Under the pieces are notes generated by a model. That model was not told the origin of the DNA, did no database searches, and worked only from the letters and a program-made list of their open reading frames with translations. DNA of 64,000 bases from the NCBI RefSeq assembly GCF_011764425.1, contig NZ_BLPF01000002.1, positions 2,170,997-2,234,996 of the forward strand. The letters run 5' to 3'. Made by a program: the position numbers and the translations under genes. Source of the stretch: Phytohabitans houttuyneae. GTDB taxonomy: Bacteria > Actinomycetota > Actinomycetes > Mycobacteriales > Micromonosporaceae. Shown here piece by piece: positions 36,078-46,496 of this stretch. How positions within the stretch are numbered: position 1 is the stretch's first letter; every line of letters begins with the position of its first letter.

Positions 36078-38059
36078 GCCTTCTCTCCATAGAGGACCTG
36101 TCGGTGCTGATCCGGCGGCCGGGGCGGGACGTCGCCGCGCTCAGCGGGGTCGACCTGCACGTCGACGCCGGCGAGGTGGTCGGGCTGGTCGGCGAGAGCG
36201 GCGGCGGCAAGAGCATGGTCGCCCGCGCGATCGTGGCGCTGCTGCCCAGCGGCTCGCAGACCGGCGGCGCGGTCCGCTTCGAGGGCGCGGACGTGCTCGC
36301 GATGGACGACGCCGCGCTCGCCGACCACCGCGGGCACGGCGCGGCGCTCTGCTTCCAGAACCCGCGCGGCGCGCTCAGCCCCACCCGCACGGTCGGCCGC
36401 CAGCTCACCGACCGCCTCACCACGCACCAGAAGCTGGACAAGCAGGCGGCCCGGGAGGCCGCGCGGCAGCTGTTCGAGGCGGTCGGCATCCGCAACCCGG
36501 CCCGGCGGCTCGAGGCGTACCCGCACGAGCTGTCCGGCGGCATGGCCCAGCGCGTGATGATCTCGCTGGCCACCGGCTGCGCGCCCGGCCTGCTGATCGC
36601 CGACGAGCCGACCACCGGCCTGGACGTCACGCTGACCCGGGAGATCCTGCGGCAGTTCCGGCACGCCGCCGACACCGACGGCCGCGGCGTGCTGCTCATC
36701 TCGCACGACCTCGCCTCGATCGCGCCGATCTGCGACCGGGTCGTCGTGCTCTACGCGGGAACCGTCGTGGAGAGCGGCCCGGCCGCGAAGGTGCTGCGCG
36801 AGCCGTCGCACCCGTACACGCGGGCGCTGCTCGCCTCCGTACCGGATGTCTCCGGCCGCCCGGCCCGCGCGATCGGCGGCGCGATGCCGCTGCTGTCCTC
36901 ACCGCCCGCGTCCTGCCCGTTCGCGCCCCGCTGCGCCCACGCCACCGACCGCTGCACCGCCGAAAGGCCGCCGCTGAACGGGGAGCTCGCCTGCTTCCAC
37001 CCGCAGAGCGGGCCGGTCCGGGTGGCCGCTCCCGTCGAGGTACGGGACAAAGCAGACAAAGGCAATGTCGTCATGGAGATCGACGACGCGCACGTCGTGT
37101 ACGGCAGCCGCTTCGGCAGCGGCGGCCACCACGCGCTGCGCGGCGTCAGCCTCACGGTCTCGGCCGGCGAGACGGTCGGCGTGGTCGGCGAGAGCGGCTG
37201 CGGCAAGAGCACCCTCGCCCGGCTCATGCTCGGCCTGACCGTGCCCAGCAGCGGCACCGTGCGGCTGGCCGGCACCGACCTGCGCGCGCTGCGCGGCAGG
37301 AAGCTGCGCCGGCTGCGGACCAAGGCGCGCATGGTCTTCCAGGACCCGATCGGCTCGCTCAGCCCGCGCCGCACCGTGGCCGACGCGATCGGCGAGCCGC
37401 TGCGCGCCCTGGGCGTACCGGCGGGCGAGCGGGCCGAGCGGGTCGCCGAGGTGCTCACCCGGATGAACCTCGACGCGTCCATGCTCCGCCGCCGCCCGCA
37501 CGAGCTGTCCGGCGGGCAGGCGCAGCGGGTCGGCATCGCCCGCGCGCTGGTCGGCAACCCGGACCTGATCGTCTTCGACGAGCCCACGTCCGCGCTGGAC
37601 GTGACCGTGCAGGCGCAGATCCTCGACGTGATCGCCGAGCTGGCCGGCGACGCCTCGCGCGGCTCGGTGTTCATCTCCCACGACCTCGCCACCGTGCGCG
37701 GCTTCTGCGACCGGGTCGTGGTGCTCTACCTCGGCCGGATCGTCGAGCAGGGCCCGGTGGAGGAGGTCTTCGGCAACCCGCGCCACCCGTACACCCGGGC
37801 GCTGCTGGGAAGCGCGCCCAGCCTCGACGGCGGCTCCACCGGCCCGCGCGTGGAGCTGGCCAAGGACCTCGACGAGGCGGACGCCGCCACCGGCTGCCCG
37901 CTCGCCGCCCGCTGCCCGTTCGCCACCGACGAGTGCCGCGCCGAGCCGCAGCCGCTCATCCGGTACGGGGCCAGCGAGGCCGCCTGCTGGCGCGTGCCGC
38001 AGATCCCCGGACTGCTTCAGGAAAGGACCCAGATGCAGAGGAGCCAAGACAGTGCCTGA
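36074..38059 (+). CDS. fused double ATPase of the peptide ABC importer (DppD-DppF type)
   Basis: The 661-residue protein holds two ABC domains. The first has Walker A GESGGGKSMVA (near residue 41), signature ELSGGMAQRVM, Walker B LLIADEP and the OppD C-terminal CPFAPRCAHATDRC motif. The second has GESGCGKSTLA, ELSGGQAQRVGIARAL, LIVFDEPTSALDV and CPLAARCPFATDEC. The Cys-rich ends are standard in OppD/F-type ATPases and can bind a 4Fe-4S cluster. Fusion of the two ATPases is common in actinobacteria. ATG 36074 has AGGAGG upstream and overlaps the permease stop. Confidence 0.93.
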   Translation: MSLLSIEDLSVLIRRPGRDVAALSGVDLHVDAGEVVGLVGESGGGKSMVARAIVALLPSGSQTGGAVRFEGADVLAMDDAALADHRGHGAALCFQNPRGALSPTRTVGRQLTDRLTTHQKLDKQAAREAARQLFEAVGIRNPARRLEAYPHELSGGMAQRVMISLATGCAPGLLIADEPTTGLDVTLTREILRQFRHAADTDGRGVLLISHDLASIAPICDRVVVLYAGTVVESGPAAKVLREPSHPYTRALLASVPDVSGRPARAIGGAMPLLSSPPASCPFAPRCAHATDRCTAERPPLNGELACFHPQSGPVRVAAPVEVRDKADKGNVVMEIDDAHVVYGSRFGSGGHHALRGVSLTVSAGETVGVVGESGCGKSTLARLMLGLTVPSSGTVRLAGTDLRALRGRKLRRLRTKARMVFQDPIGSLSPRRTVADAIGEPLRALGVPAGERAERVAEVLTRMNLDASMLRRRPHELSGGQAQRVGIARALVGNPDLIVFDEPTSALDVTVQAQILDVIAELAGDASRGSVFISHDLATVRGFCDRVVVLYLGRIVEQGPVEEVFGNPRHPYTRALLGSAPSLDGGSTGPRVELAKDLDEADAATGCPLAARCPFATDECRAEPQPLIRYGASEAACWRVPQIPGLLQERTQMQRSQDSA

Positions 38060-40097
38060 GCACATCCGGCTCGCCGTCGACATCGGCGGCACCTTCGTCG
38101 ACGCCATGGAGCTGGACACCCGCACCAACCGGGTCCGCTTCCGCAAGGCGTCCACCACGCCCGCCCGCCCGGCCGACGGCGTGCTGAACGCGATCGCCGA
38201 GCTGGGCACCGACCTGTCCACTGTGGAGCTGTTCATCCACGGTACGACGCTCGGGCTCAACGCGGTGCTGGAGCGGCGCGGCGGTGCCACCGGCATCCTC
38301 ACCAACGAGGGCTTCCGCGACATCTTCCTGCTCGGCCGCGGCAACGTGCCCGCCGACCACATGTACGACTTCACGTACCAGCGGCCGGAGAGCCTGGTGA
38401 AGCGGCGGTACACGGCCGGCGTGGTGGGGCGCCTGGACTACAAGGGCCGCGTCGTGCAGGAGCTCGACCCGGACAGCGTCCGCGCCGCCGCCCGCACGCT
38501 CGTCGAGGAGCAGGGCGTACGGTCGATCGCGATCTGCTTCCTGCACTCGTTCCTCGACCCGACCCACGAGCGCGAGGCCGCCCGGATCGTCCACGAGGCG
38601 TACCCGGACGTGAGCCTGTCGCTGTCCACGGACATCGTGCGGGAGTACCGCGAGTACGAGCGGACCAGCACCACCGTGCTGGAGGCGTACATCCGCCCCA
38701 TCTTCGAGCGGTACGTGGACGAGCTGGAGTCGGGCCTGGCCGGGCGCGGCTTCGCCGGCCGGTTCCTGATCATGCGTTCCGGCGGCGGCTCGATGACGTC
38801 CACCGTGGCCAAGACGTCGCCGACCCACACCGTGCTGTCCGGACCGGCCGGCGGGATCGTCGGCGCCGCGTACCTGGCCGAGGCGCTCGGCCGCGACAAC
38901 ATGCTCACCTTCGACATCGGCGGCACCTCGCTGGACGCCTGCGTCATCGAGCGGGGCGGCGCGGTCGCCGCGTACGAGGCGCAGCTGGAGCACTTCCCGC
39001 TGCTGATCCCGGCGTACGACATCCGCACCATCGGCGCCGGCGGCGGCTCGATCGCCTGGCTCGACCGGGGCCTGCTCAAGGTCGGCCCGCGCAGCGCCGG
39101 CGCCGACCCGGGCCCGGTCTGCTACGGCCGGGGCGGCACCGAGCCGACCGTCACCGACGCCGCGGTCGTGCTCGGGTACATCGACCCGGACCGGTTCCTC
39201 GGCGGCACCATGGGGCTGCAGGCGGACGCCGCACGGGCCGCGCTCACCGCGACGGTCGCCGAGCCGCTCGGGCTCACCGCCGAGGCGGCCGCGGCCGGGG
39301 TCGTCGACGTGCTGCTGGCCCGCACCGTCGGCGCGGTCCGGCAGATCACCGTCGAACGGGGACACGACCCCCGCGTCTTCTCGCTGCTCGCCTTCGGCGG
39401 CGCGGGACCGCTGCTGGCCCCGCTGCTGGCCAGGGAGATGGGCATCCGCGAGGTGGTCGTGCCGTTCGCCCCGTCCGGCTTCTCCGCCTGGGGCATGCTG
39501 TCGGCCGACATCGTCGACGACTTCGCGCGCACCGTGATGGCCACGTTGGACGACGCCGACCTGGACGAGCTGGAGGCGCTCTACAAGGGAGTCGAGGCGG
39601 ACGCGCTGGCGTCGCTGACCGACCAGGGGGTCGGCGCCGCCGACACCGTGCTGGAGCGGCAGCTGGAGCTGCGCTATCTCGGGCAGGAGCACTCGCTGAT
39701 GGTCACGGTCGGCCGCGAGCTGCGCCCCGACGCGATCCGCACCGCGTTCGAGGAGCTGCACCACGCCCGGTACGGGCACACGATGGGCAACCGCCTGCAG
39801 ATCCTCAACCTGCGGGTGCGCGGCATCGGCCGCACCCAGCGCCCTTCGCTCGACGAGCCGCCACCCGGTGACGGCGACCCGGGCCGGGCGCTGCGCGGGC
39901 ACCGCGACGCGTACGACGTGGCGTCCCGGGCGATGGTCCCGTTCGCCGTGTACGACCGGGACCTGCTCGCGCCCGGCGACCGCTTCGCCGGGCCCGCGCT
40001 CGTCGACGAGGGCACCTCCACCACGGTCGTCCCCGGTGGACAGCGGGTCGAGGTCGACCGGCACGGGTACCTGCTCGTCACGCTGGAGGACTCATGA
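38052..40097 (+). CDS. hyuA: hydantoinase/oxoprolinase subunit A (HyuA)
   Basis: The 681-residue protein starts at GTG 38052, overlapping the ATPase end by eight bases. It has the ASKHA-type ATP-binding blocks of HyuA: RLAVDIGGTFVDAMELD at the N-terminus, GTTLGLNAVLERRGG, MRSGGGSMTS, GPAGGIVGAAYLAE, LTFDIGGTSLDACVIERGG, and FGGAGPLLAPLLAREMGI. HyuA uses ATP to activate a ring amide (5-oxoproline, N-methylhydantoin and relatives, or acetone carboxylase substrates) for the HyuB partner. The true substrate cannot be read from sequence. Confidence 0.93.
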   Translation: MPEHIRLAVDIGGTFVDAMELDTRTNRVRFRKASTTPARPADGVLNAIAELGTDLSTVELFIHGTTLGLNAVLERRGGATGILTNEGFRDIFLLGRGNVPADHMYDFTYQRPESLVKRRYTAGVVGRLDYKGRVVQELDPDSVRAAARTLVEEQGVRSIAICFLHSFLDPTHEREAARIVHEAYPDVSLSLSTDIVREYREYERTSTTVLEAYIRPIFERYVDELESGLAGRGFAGRFLIMRSGGGSMTSTVAKTSPTHTVLSGPAGGIVGAAYLAEALGRDNMLTFDIGGTSLDACVIERGGAVAAYEAQLEHFPLLIPAYDIRTIGAGGGSIAWLDRGLLKVGPRSAGADPGPVCYGRGGTEPTVTDAAVVLGYIDPDRFLGGTMGLQADAARAALTATVAEPLGLTAEAAAAGVVDVLLARTVGAVRQITVERGHDPRVFSLLAFGGAGPLLAPLLAREMGIREVVVPFAPSGFSAWGMLSADIVDDFARTVMATLDDADLDELEALYKGVEADALASLTDQGVGAADTVLERQLELRYLGQEHSLMVTVGRELRPDAIRTAFEELHHARYGHTMGNRLQILNLRVRGIGRTQRPSLDEPPPGDGDPGRALRGHRDAYDVASRAMVPFAVYDRDLLAPGDRFAGPALVDEGTSTTVVPGGQRVEVDRHGYLLVTLEDS

Positions 40098-41757
40098 TCG
40101 ACGGGGCCACCGTGGAGGTGGTGCGCAGCTACCTCGTCTCCGCGGCCGAGGAGATGCGGGCCACGCTGATCCGCACCTCGTTCAACCCGGTCATCTACGA
40201 GGTGCACGACTTCGGCATGTCCATGTACGACGCCGACCTGCGCCTGGTCGCCGAGGCCACCGGCCTCACGTTCTTCCTCGGCGCCAACGACTTCTCGCTG
40301 CGCAAGGGCGTGGAGTACGTGGGCCGCGACAACCTGCACCCCGGCGACGTGGTGCTGCTCAACTACCCGTACTGGAACGCCGCGCACGCCTCCGACGCCA
40401 CGCTCTTCGCGCCGGTCTTCTGGCCCGGCGACGGCACGCTCGTCGGCTTCCTCTGCGTCCGGGCACATTGGATGGACCTGGGCGCCAAGGACCCCGGCTA
40501 CGTGCTCGACTCCACCGACATGCACCAGGAGGGGCTCATCTTCCCGGGCACCAAGGTGGTCTCGCGCGGCGAGCCGGTACACGAGATACACGAGCTCATC
40601 CGCTTCAACTCGCGGATGCCGGCCGAGGTGCTCGGCGACCTGCACGCGCAGATCGCCGCCCTGCGGACGGGCGAGCGGCGCCTGCTGGAGATCCTCGAAA
40701 AGTTCGGCCGGGACACCGTGGCGGCGGCCGTGCAACGGATGATCGACGACGGCGCCGCTCGCAGCAGGGCCGCCCTCGACGCGCTGCCGCAGGGCTCGTG
40801 GACCGCTGTCGACTGGCTCGACGACGACGGAATCGGGACCGAGCCGGTCCGGATGCAGGCGACCGTGACGATCGCGGACGGCGAGTTCACCGTGGACTTC
40901 GCCGGCTCGTCCCCGGCCACCGCCGGCCCCATCAACATGCCCTTCGGCGCCACCGAGGCGATCTGCAAGGTCGTGCTGAAGTCGCTCACCTCGCCGGACC
41001 AGCCGTCCAACGAGGGCACCGTGGCGCCGCTGCGGGTCAAGGCCGAGCCCGGCACGCTCTTCCACGCGGTCTACCCGCAGCCGACGTACACCCTCTGGAC
41101 CGGCATCGTCGCGGTCGAGCTCATCACCAAGGCGCTCGCCCAGGGCATGCCGGACCGGCTGCCCGCCTCCTCCGGCGGCGACGTGCCGGGCTTCATGATG
41201 GTCGGCACGCACCCGGACACCGGGCAGCTCTTCGCGGTCAGCAACAACGACCCGGTCGGGTGGGGCGCCACCGTCGCGCACGACGGGATGAACGCCGCGA
41301 CCCACGTCTCCGGCAGCACCGGCCGGATCACCCCCATCGAGGTGCTGGAAGCCAAGACGGGCATGTTCTTCGAGCGGGTGGAGATGCGCACGGACTCCGG
41401 CGGCGCGGGGCGGTTCCGTGGCGGTGTGGGGCTGCGGCGGGACATCCGGTTCGTGACGCCGGGGAGTTCCTGTCGGTGATCAAGAAGACCCGCAGCCGGC
41501 CGTGGGCCCTGGCCGGCGGGCAGGAGCCGGAGCCCAACCAGGTGGTCGTGTTTCCGGGCACCGAGCGGGAGGCGCGGGTCAGCACCAAGCGCACCCGCGT
41601 CGAGGTCGGCGACCGGGTCACCCTCCTGACCGCCGGCGGCGGCGGGCACGGCGCGCCGGGGGAGCGGGATCCCGACGCGGTACGCGAGGACGTCGCCGAA
41701 GGGTTCGTCTCGGCCGAGGCCGCGCGGGACGTGTACGGGGTGACCGGCGATGTCTGA
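40094..41757 (+). pseudogene. hyuB: hydantoinase subunit B, copy 1, with one -1 shift
   Basis: ATG 40094 overlaps the HyuA stop. The protein has the HyuB blocks VEVVRSYLVSAAEEMRATLI, PGDVVLLNYPYWNAAHASDA, FTVDFAGSSPATAGPINMPF, and PASSGGDVPGFMMVGTHPDT. The frame breaks at GGGG 41461-41464; adding one G gives RFVTPGEFLSVIKKTRSRPW and restores the C-terminal ~100 residues (VTLLTAGGGGHG) to the stop at 41757. Restored length is 554. The same break occurs in copy 2 at the same codon, with nearly identical flanks. Confidence 0.9.
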
Positions 41758-43395
41758 TGTGGACGGCGCCACGGTCGAGGTGGTGCGCAGCTACCTCGTC
41801 GCCGCGGCCGAGGAGATGCGGGCGACGCTGATCCGCACCGCGTTCAACCCGGTCATCTACGAGGTGCACGACTTCGGCATCTCCATCTACGACGACGAGC
41901 TGCGCCTGGTGGCCGAGTCGACCGGGCTGAGCCGCTTCCTCGGCGCCAACGACTACTCCATCCGCAAGGGCGTGGAGTACGTCGGCGCGCACACCCTGCG
42001 CGCGGGCGACGTCGTGCTGATGAACTACCCCTACTGGAACGCCGCGCACACGTACGACGCCACGCTCTTCGCGCCGGTCTTTCTTCATGGAACGTCCGTC
42101 GGCTACCTGTGCATCCGGGCGCACTGGATGGACCTGGGCGCCAAGGACCCCGGCTACGTGCTCGACTCCACCGACATGCACCAGGAGGGCGTCATCTTCC
42201 CCGGCACCCGGATCTTCCGGGCCGGCGAGCCGGCACCCGAGATCATCGAGCTGATCCGCTTCAACTCGCGGATGCCCGACCTCGTCCTCGGCGACCTGCA
42301 CGCCCAGGTGGCGGCGATCCGCACCGGCGAGCGGCGGCTGCTGGAGATCTTCGGGAAGTTCGGCCGGGAGACCGTCGCGGCGGCCGTACGGCGGATGATC
42401 GAGGACGGAGAGGCGCGGGCCCGGGCCGCGGTCGACACGCTGCCGCAGGGCTCGTGGAGCGCGCAGGACTGGCTCGACGACGACGGCGTCACCGACGACC
42501 CGATCCTCATGCGCTGCACCGTGACCGTCGCGGACGGACGGTTCACCGTGGACTTCGCCGGCTCCTCACCGGCCGTGCCCGGGCCGGTCAACCTGCCCTT
42601 CGGCGCCACGATCGCCACCGCGCGGGTCGCGTTCAAGGCGATCACCACGCCGGGCGAGCAGACGAACGCCGGCCACTTCGCCGCGCTCGACGTGCGGGCC
42701 GAGCCGGGCACGCTCTTCCACGCCGTGTACCCGGCCGCCACGTTCACCCAGTGGACCGGCACCGTCGCGCTCGAGCTCATCTACAAGGCGCTCGCCCAGG
42801 GCATGCCGGAGCGGCTGCCGGCGTCGTCGGGCGGTGACGTGCCGGGCTTCATGATGGTCGGCACGCACCCGGACACCGGGCAGCTCTTCGCGGTCAGCAA
42901 CAACGACGCGGTCGGATGGGGCGCGGCGCCGGACCACGACGGCATCGGCCCGGCCAACCACCTGTGCCAGACCCAGGCCCGCAACACCCCGGTCGAGGTG
43001 CTGGAAGCCAAGACGGGCATGTTCTTCGAGCGGGTGGAGATGCGCACGGACTCCGGTGGGGCGGGGCGGTTCCGTGGCGGTGTGGGGCTGCGGCGGGACA
43101 TCCGGTTCGTGACGCCGGGGAGTTCCTGTCGGTGATCAAGAAGACCCGCAGCCGGCCGTGGGCGCTCGACGGCGGGCAGGAGCCCGAGCCGAACCAGGTC
43201 ATCGTCTTTCCCGGTACGCCGAGTGAGGCATCAGTCAGCACGAAGCGCACGCGGGTGGCCGCCGGGGACCGGGTCACCCTGCTGACCGCCGGTGGTGGCG
43301 GTCACGGAGATCCGCGGCTGCGTGATCCGGCCGCGGTGCGGGAAGACCTTCTCGAAGGCTACGTCTCCCGCGATCTGTATGGAGTGTCGACATGA
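41750..43395 (+). pseudogene. hyuB: hydantoinase subunit B, copy 2, with the same -1 shift
   Basis: ATG 41750 overlaps copy 1 by eight bases. The protein follows copy 1 closely (VEVVRSYLVAAAEEMRATLI, LGDLHAQVAAIRTGERRLLE, PASSGGDVPGFMMVGTHPDT). The frame breaks at GGGG 43117-43120, exactly where copy 1 breaks; the C-terminal part resumes in the -1 frame and ends at 43395. Restored length is 548. Tandem HyuB paralogues with one HyuA are unusual; the second could form an alternative or heteromeric partner. Confidence 0.9.
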
Positions 43396-44654
43396 GCCAG
43401 GAACGATCGACCGGGTCCACTGTGGTGGTCGGCTGCACCGTCGTGGATGGACGAATCGTCGAGGGCGTGCCCGCGCTGCCCGACGCCGGTGTCTGGGTGC
43501 GCGGCGACCGGATCGCCGCCGTCGGGCCCCGCGACGAGGTGCTCGCGCAGGCCCGCGAGGCCGGCGAGCACGAGACGGTCGACCTCGACGGCGCGTACCT
43601 GACGCCCGGCCTCGTCAACATGCACACCCACCTGTCGCTGTCGCTGCCCGGCAGCGGCGGCGACGGCGTCAAGACGATGAGCCCGCACGAGCTGGCCCTC
43701 TACATGGCCGACGGCGCCCGGCGCACCCTGCTGTCCGGCGTCACGACCGTGCGGTGCGTGGCCGAGAAGGACCACGCCGACTTCGCGCTGCGCCGGGCCA
43801 TCACCGCCGGCCGGGTGCCCGGGCCGCGGATCTTCACCGCCGGCCGCGCATTGGTCTGCACCGGCGGGCACGGCCACGAGAGCCCGGACACGCTCGAATG
43901 CGACGGCGCCGACGGGTTCCGCCGCGGGGTGCGCAGCCAGGTCAGGGCCGGCGCCGACCTGATCAAGGTGATGATCTCCGGCGGCATCGCCGGCGAGCAC
44001 GAGCGGATCACCACCCGCCAGCTCTTCCCGGACGAGCTCGCCGCCGTGCTGGAGACGGCGCACGCGTGGGGGCGGCGGGTGACCGCGCACGCCGGGCCGG
44101 CCGAGGTGATCGCCGAGGCGGTCTCGCTCGGGCTGGACTGCGTCGAGCACGGGTACGAGCTGACCGAGGACGTGGCCGCGCTGATGGCCGAACGCGGCAC
44201 CGCGCTCGTGCCCACGCTGCTGGTCACCCGCTGCAAGGAGTTCTTCGACGAGCTCGGCGTACCGGCGTGGATGCAGGCCCGCTCGCTCGGCGCCGGGCCG
44301 CGCCACCTGGACAGCTACGCGACCGCGGTGGCGGCCGGCGTGGAGGTGCTGCTGGGCAGCGACATGCCGCCGTTCTGGCACTTCGAGGGCACCAACGCCT
44401 CGGTGCGGGAGCTGGAGTACATGTCCGAGGCCGGCATCGGCCCGGCGCGCGCCCTGTACGCGGGCACGCTCGGGCCGGTGCGCTGGCTGAGGGCCGAGGA
44501 CGACCTCGGCACCGTCCAAACCGGACGGTACGCCGACCTGATCGCGATGGACGCCGACCCGGTGGCGCACACGTCCGCGTTCCGCGGGGTGCGCTGGGTG
44601 ATGTCCGGCGGCCGGGTGGTCCGGGACGACCGGGCCGGATGGGACGTGCGGTGA
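43392..44654 (+). CDS. metal-dependent amidohydrolase (imidazolonepropionase/prolidase-like)
   Basis: The 420-residue protein has amidohydrolase-superfamily metal ligands in order: NMHTHLSLSL (HxH, residue ~76), the bridging Lys in LIKVMISGGIAGEH, RVTAHAGPAE (His), CVEHGYELT (His) and VLLGSDMPPF (catalytic Asp). The N-terminal beta strand pair VVVGCTVVDG and the C-terminal GRYADLIAMDADPVA complete the fold. It should hydrolyse a cyclic or linear amide. It overlaps HyuB copy 2, so it likely acts on the HyuAB product or a ring substrate. Confidence 0.88.
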   Translation: MSQERSTGSTVVVGCTVVDGRIVEGVPALPDAGVWVRGDRIAAVGPRDEVLAQAREAGEHETVDLDGAYLTPGLVNMHTHLSLSLPGSGGDGVKTMSPHELALYMADGARRTLLSGVTTVRCVAEKDHADFALRRAITAGRVPGPRIFTAGRALVCTGGHGHESPDTLECDGADGFRRGVRSQVRAGADLIKVMISGGIAGEHERITTRQLFPDELAAVLETAHAWGRRVTAHAGPAEVIAEAVSLGLDCVEHGYELTEDVAALMAERGTALVPTLLVTRCKEFFDELGVPAWMQARSLGAGPRHLDSYATAVAAGVEVLLGSDMPPFWHFEGTNASVRELEYMSEAGIGPARALYAGTLGPVRWLRAEDDLGTVQTGRYADLIAMDADPVAHTSAFRGVRWVMSGGRVVRDDRAGWDVR

Positions 44655-45187
44655 GCGGGAGACGCGAGGCTACGGGCATGGACCACGACGGCGGACGAGC
44701 GCCGAGCGGCGGAGCGTTGCAGGCGGAGCGTAAGGACGCGGAACGGATCGCCGCCGGGATCGCGGACATGTACGACGCGTTCCTCGCCGGCGACCGGGCG
44801 CGCTTCGACAGCCACCTGCACCCCGAGGTCACCACCTGGGAGACGCACCTGCCCGGGCCGCTGCGCACCCGCTCGGAGCTCGACGCCTACCGCGAGGGGC
44901 GGGACGCCGCCGGGCAGCGGCCCCGCTTGGACCGGCTCGACGCCACCGACCTGCGCGTCGACGTCTGGAACGACACCGCCGCCGCCCGGTACGTGCTGGT
45001 CGCCGTGGCGGCCGGCTCCGGTGCCGCCGAGGAGTCCCGGGTCACCGACGTGCTGCGGCGCGACGGCGGCCGGTGGCTCATCGTGCACCACCACGCCGAG
45101 AGGGTGCCGGTCGAGGCGCCCTCCGGCTCTTCAGGGACACCCGCCGGGTCTCGCACCAGGCCCGGCGGGCCCCCGGAGCCGTCGTGA
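44651..45187 (+). CDS. SnoaL/DUF4440-like NTF2-fold protein
   Basis: The 178-residue protein has an NTF2-like core: GIADMYDAFLAGDRARFDSH, then EVTTWETHLPGP, the strand RYVLVAVAAGSG and VTDVLRRDGGRWLIVHHHAE. GTG 44651 overlaps the amidohydrolase stop; ATG 44678, with GAGG eight bases upstream, is an alternative start. The fold is used by ketosteroid-isomerase-like and hydratase-like enzymes and by non-enzymic proteins. The Pro/Ser-rich tail after residue ~155 is not conserved. Its role in the operon is unknown. Confidence 0.75.
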   Translation: MSGRREATGMDHDGGRAPSGGALQAERKDAERIAAGIADMYDAFLAGDRARFDSHLHPEVTTWETHLPGPLRTRSELDAYREGRDAAGQRPRLDRLDATDLRVDVWNDTAAARYVLVAVAAGSGAAEESRVTDVLRRDGGRWLIVHHHAERVPVEAPSGSSGTPAGSRTRPGGPPEPS

Positions 45188-46185
45188 TCCGGCGGCTGGT
45201 GGCGTACACGCACGGCGAGCCCGCCGACGTGCTCGCGGTCGCCGACCTGCCCGACGACCCGCCGCCCGGCCCCGGCCAGGTCACCGTGGCCGTGCGGGCG
45301 GTCGGGCTCAACTTCCTCGACGTGATGCTCTGCCGCGGCACGTACCCCGTGCGCCCCGACCCGCCGATGACGCCGGGCGTCGAGGTCGCCGGCCGGGTCG
45401 TCGCGGCCGGTCCCGGCGCGGAGCATATGTCCGATGTGGACATTGTTGCCTGCCCGGCGCTGCCGCACGGCGCCCTCGGCGACACGGTCACGCTGGACGC
45501 GGCGCTCGCCACCCCGCTACCGGCCGGCTTCGACCCGGTGCTCGCGGCGGCGCTGCCGGTGACGTACCAGACGGCGTGGTGGGCCCTGGAGCGGGCCGGC
45601 GTCGGCGCCGGACAGACCGTGCTGGTGCACGCCGGTGCCGGCGGGGTCGGCATCGCCGCCACCCAGCTGGCGGTGACCCGCGGCGCGACGGTGTTCTGCA
45701 CCGCCGGCGGCCCCGACAAGCTCGCCGTGTGCCGGGACAACGGCGCCGCCCTCGCGGTGGACTACCGCGCGGAGGACTTCGTGGCGGCGGTCCGGGACGC
45801 GACCGGCGGCGCCGGGGTCGATGTGGTGCTCGACCCGGTGGGCGGCGACGTGTTCACCCGGTCGCTGTCCTGTCTGGACTTCGAGGGCCGGATCGTGGCG
45901 ATCGGCGCGGCCGGCGGCCCGCCACCGCCCGTCGACCCGATGGCGCTCGTCGCCGCCAACGCCACGCTCGTCGGCCTGTCCTGGGGCTCGGCCTACCCGT
46001 GGCGCCGCGCCGAGCGGGTGCGGGAGGTGTACGCCGAGCTGTTCGCGCTCTGCGCCGCCGGTGCCGTGCGCCCGCCGGTCGGCCGCACGCCCACGCTGGA
46101 GCAGGCGCCGGCAGCGCTGTCCGACCTGGCCGCCCGGCGCACCACCGGAAAGATCGTCGTCCGCGTCGGAAGGGAAGCGCCATGA
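45184..46185 (+). CDS. zinc-independent NADPH:quinone oxidoreductase (MDR family)
   Basis: The 333-residue protein starts at GTG 45184, overlapping the previous stop. It has MDR features: AVGLNFLDVMLCRGTYP, TPGVEVAGRVVAAGPGAE, the catalytic-domain dinucleotide motif LVHAGAGGVGIAATQLA and VDVVLDPVGGDVF. It lacks the zinc Cys set, so it is a quinone-oxidoreductase-type enzyme that reduces a quinone or enone with NADPH. It probably serves a redox step in the operon pathway. Confidence 0.88.
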   Translation: MIRRLVAYTHGEPADVLAVADLPDDPPPGPGQVTVAVRAVGLNFLDVMLCRGTYPVRPDPPMTPGVEVAGRVVAAGPGAEHMSDVDIVACPALPHGALGDTVTLDAALATPLPAGFDPVLAAALPVTYQTAWWALERAGVGAGQTVLVHAGAGGVGIAATQLAVTRGATVFCTAGGPDKLAVCRDNGAALAVDYRAEDFVAAVRDATGGAGVDVVLDPVGGDVFTRSLSCLDFEGRIVAIGAAGGPPPPVDPMALVAANATLVGLSWGSAYPWRRAERVREVYAELFALCAAGAVRPPVGRTPTLEQAPAALSDLAARRTTGKIVVRVGREAP

Positions 46186-46496
46186 GCGACATGGAGATCT
46201 ACGACCTGCGGGTGTGCGTCGACCGGATCGAGGGGCGCTCGGTCTGCGGCATGGACGTCGGTGACTACTTCGACCTCACCCACAGCGCCCACCTCACGAT
46301 CCCGGAGGGCAAGCACTTCTGCGTGTACGCGCTCGCCGCCGTGCTGCCCTTCCTCGCCGCCAAGCAGCGCGACATGCCCCCCGGCGACTGGCTCGAGCGG
46401 GACACGCTGTTCGCCTGCCCCGACCCGGAGGAGCGGCTCGTCATGCGGGTCGAGCGCACCGCAAAGCGGCGGATGGACTCCGCGGACCTCACATGA
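46182..46496 (+). CDS. TIGR04076-family protein
   Basis: The 104-residue protein matches the TIGR04076 pattern as I recall it: YDLRVCVDRIEGRSVCGMDV, GDYFDLTHSAHLTIPEGKHF, CVYALAAVLPFLAAKQRDMP, and DTLFACPDPEERLVMRVERT. Three conserved Cys (RVCV, SVCG, HFCV) and a CP motif suggest metal or cofactor binding. Members occur beside redox and catabolic genes, with no known function. ATG 46182 overlaps the upstream stop. Confidence 0.8.
   Translation: MSDMEIYDLRVCVDRIEGRSVCGMDVGDYFDLTHSAHLTIPEGKHFCVYALAAVLPFLAAKQRDMPPGDWLERDTLFACPDPEERLVMRVERTAKRRMDSADLT

Noticed and set aside
41461-41464. Programmed -1 frameshifting as the explanation for the HyuB break
   Set aside because: There is no slippery heptamer or clear downstream pseudoknot, the frame before the break stops within a few codons of it, and many unrelated genes here show the same type of break. 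Kept only as a minor alternative.
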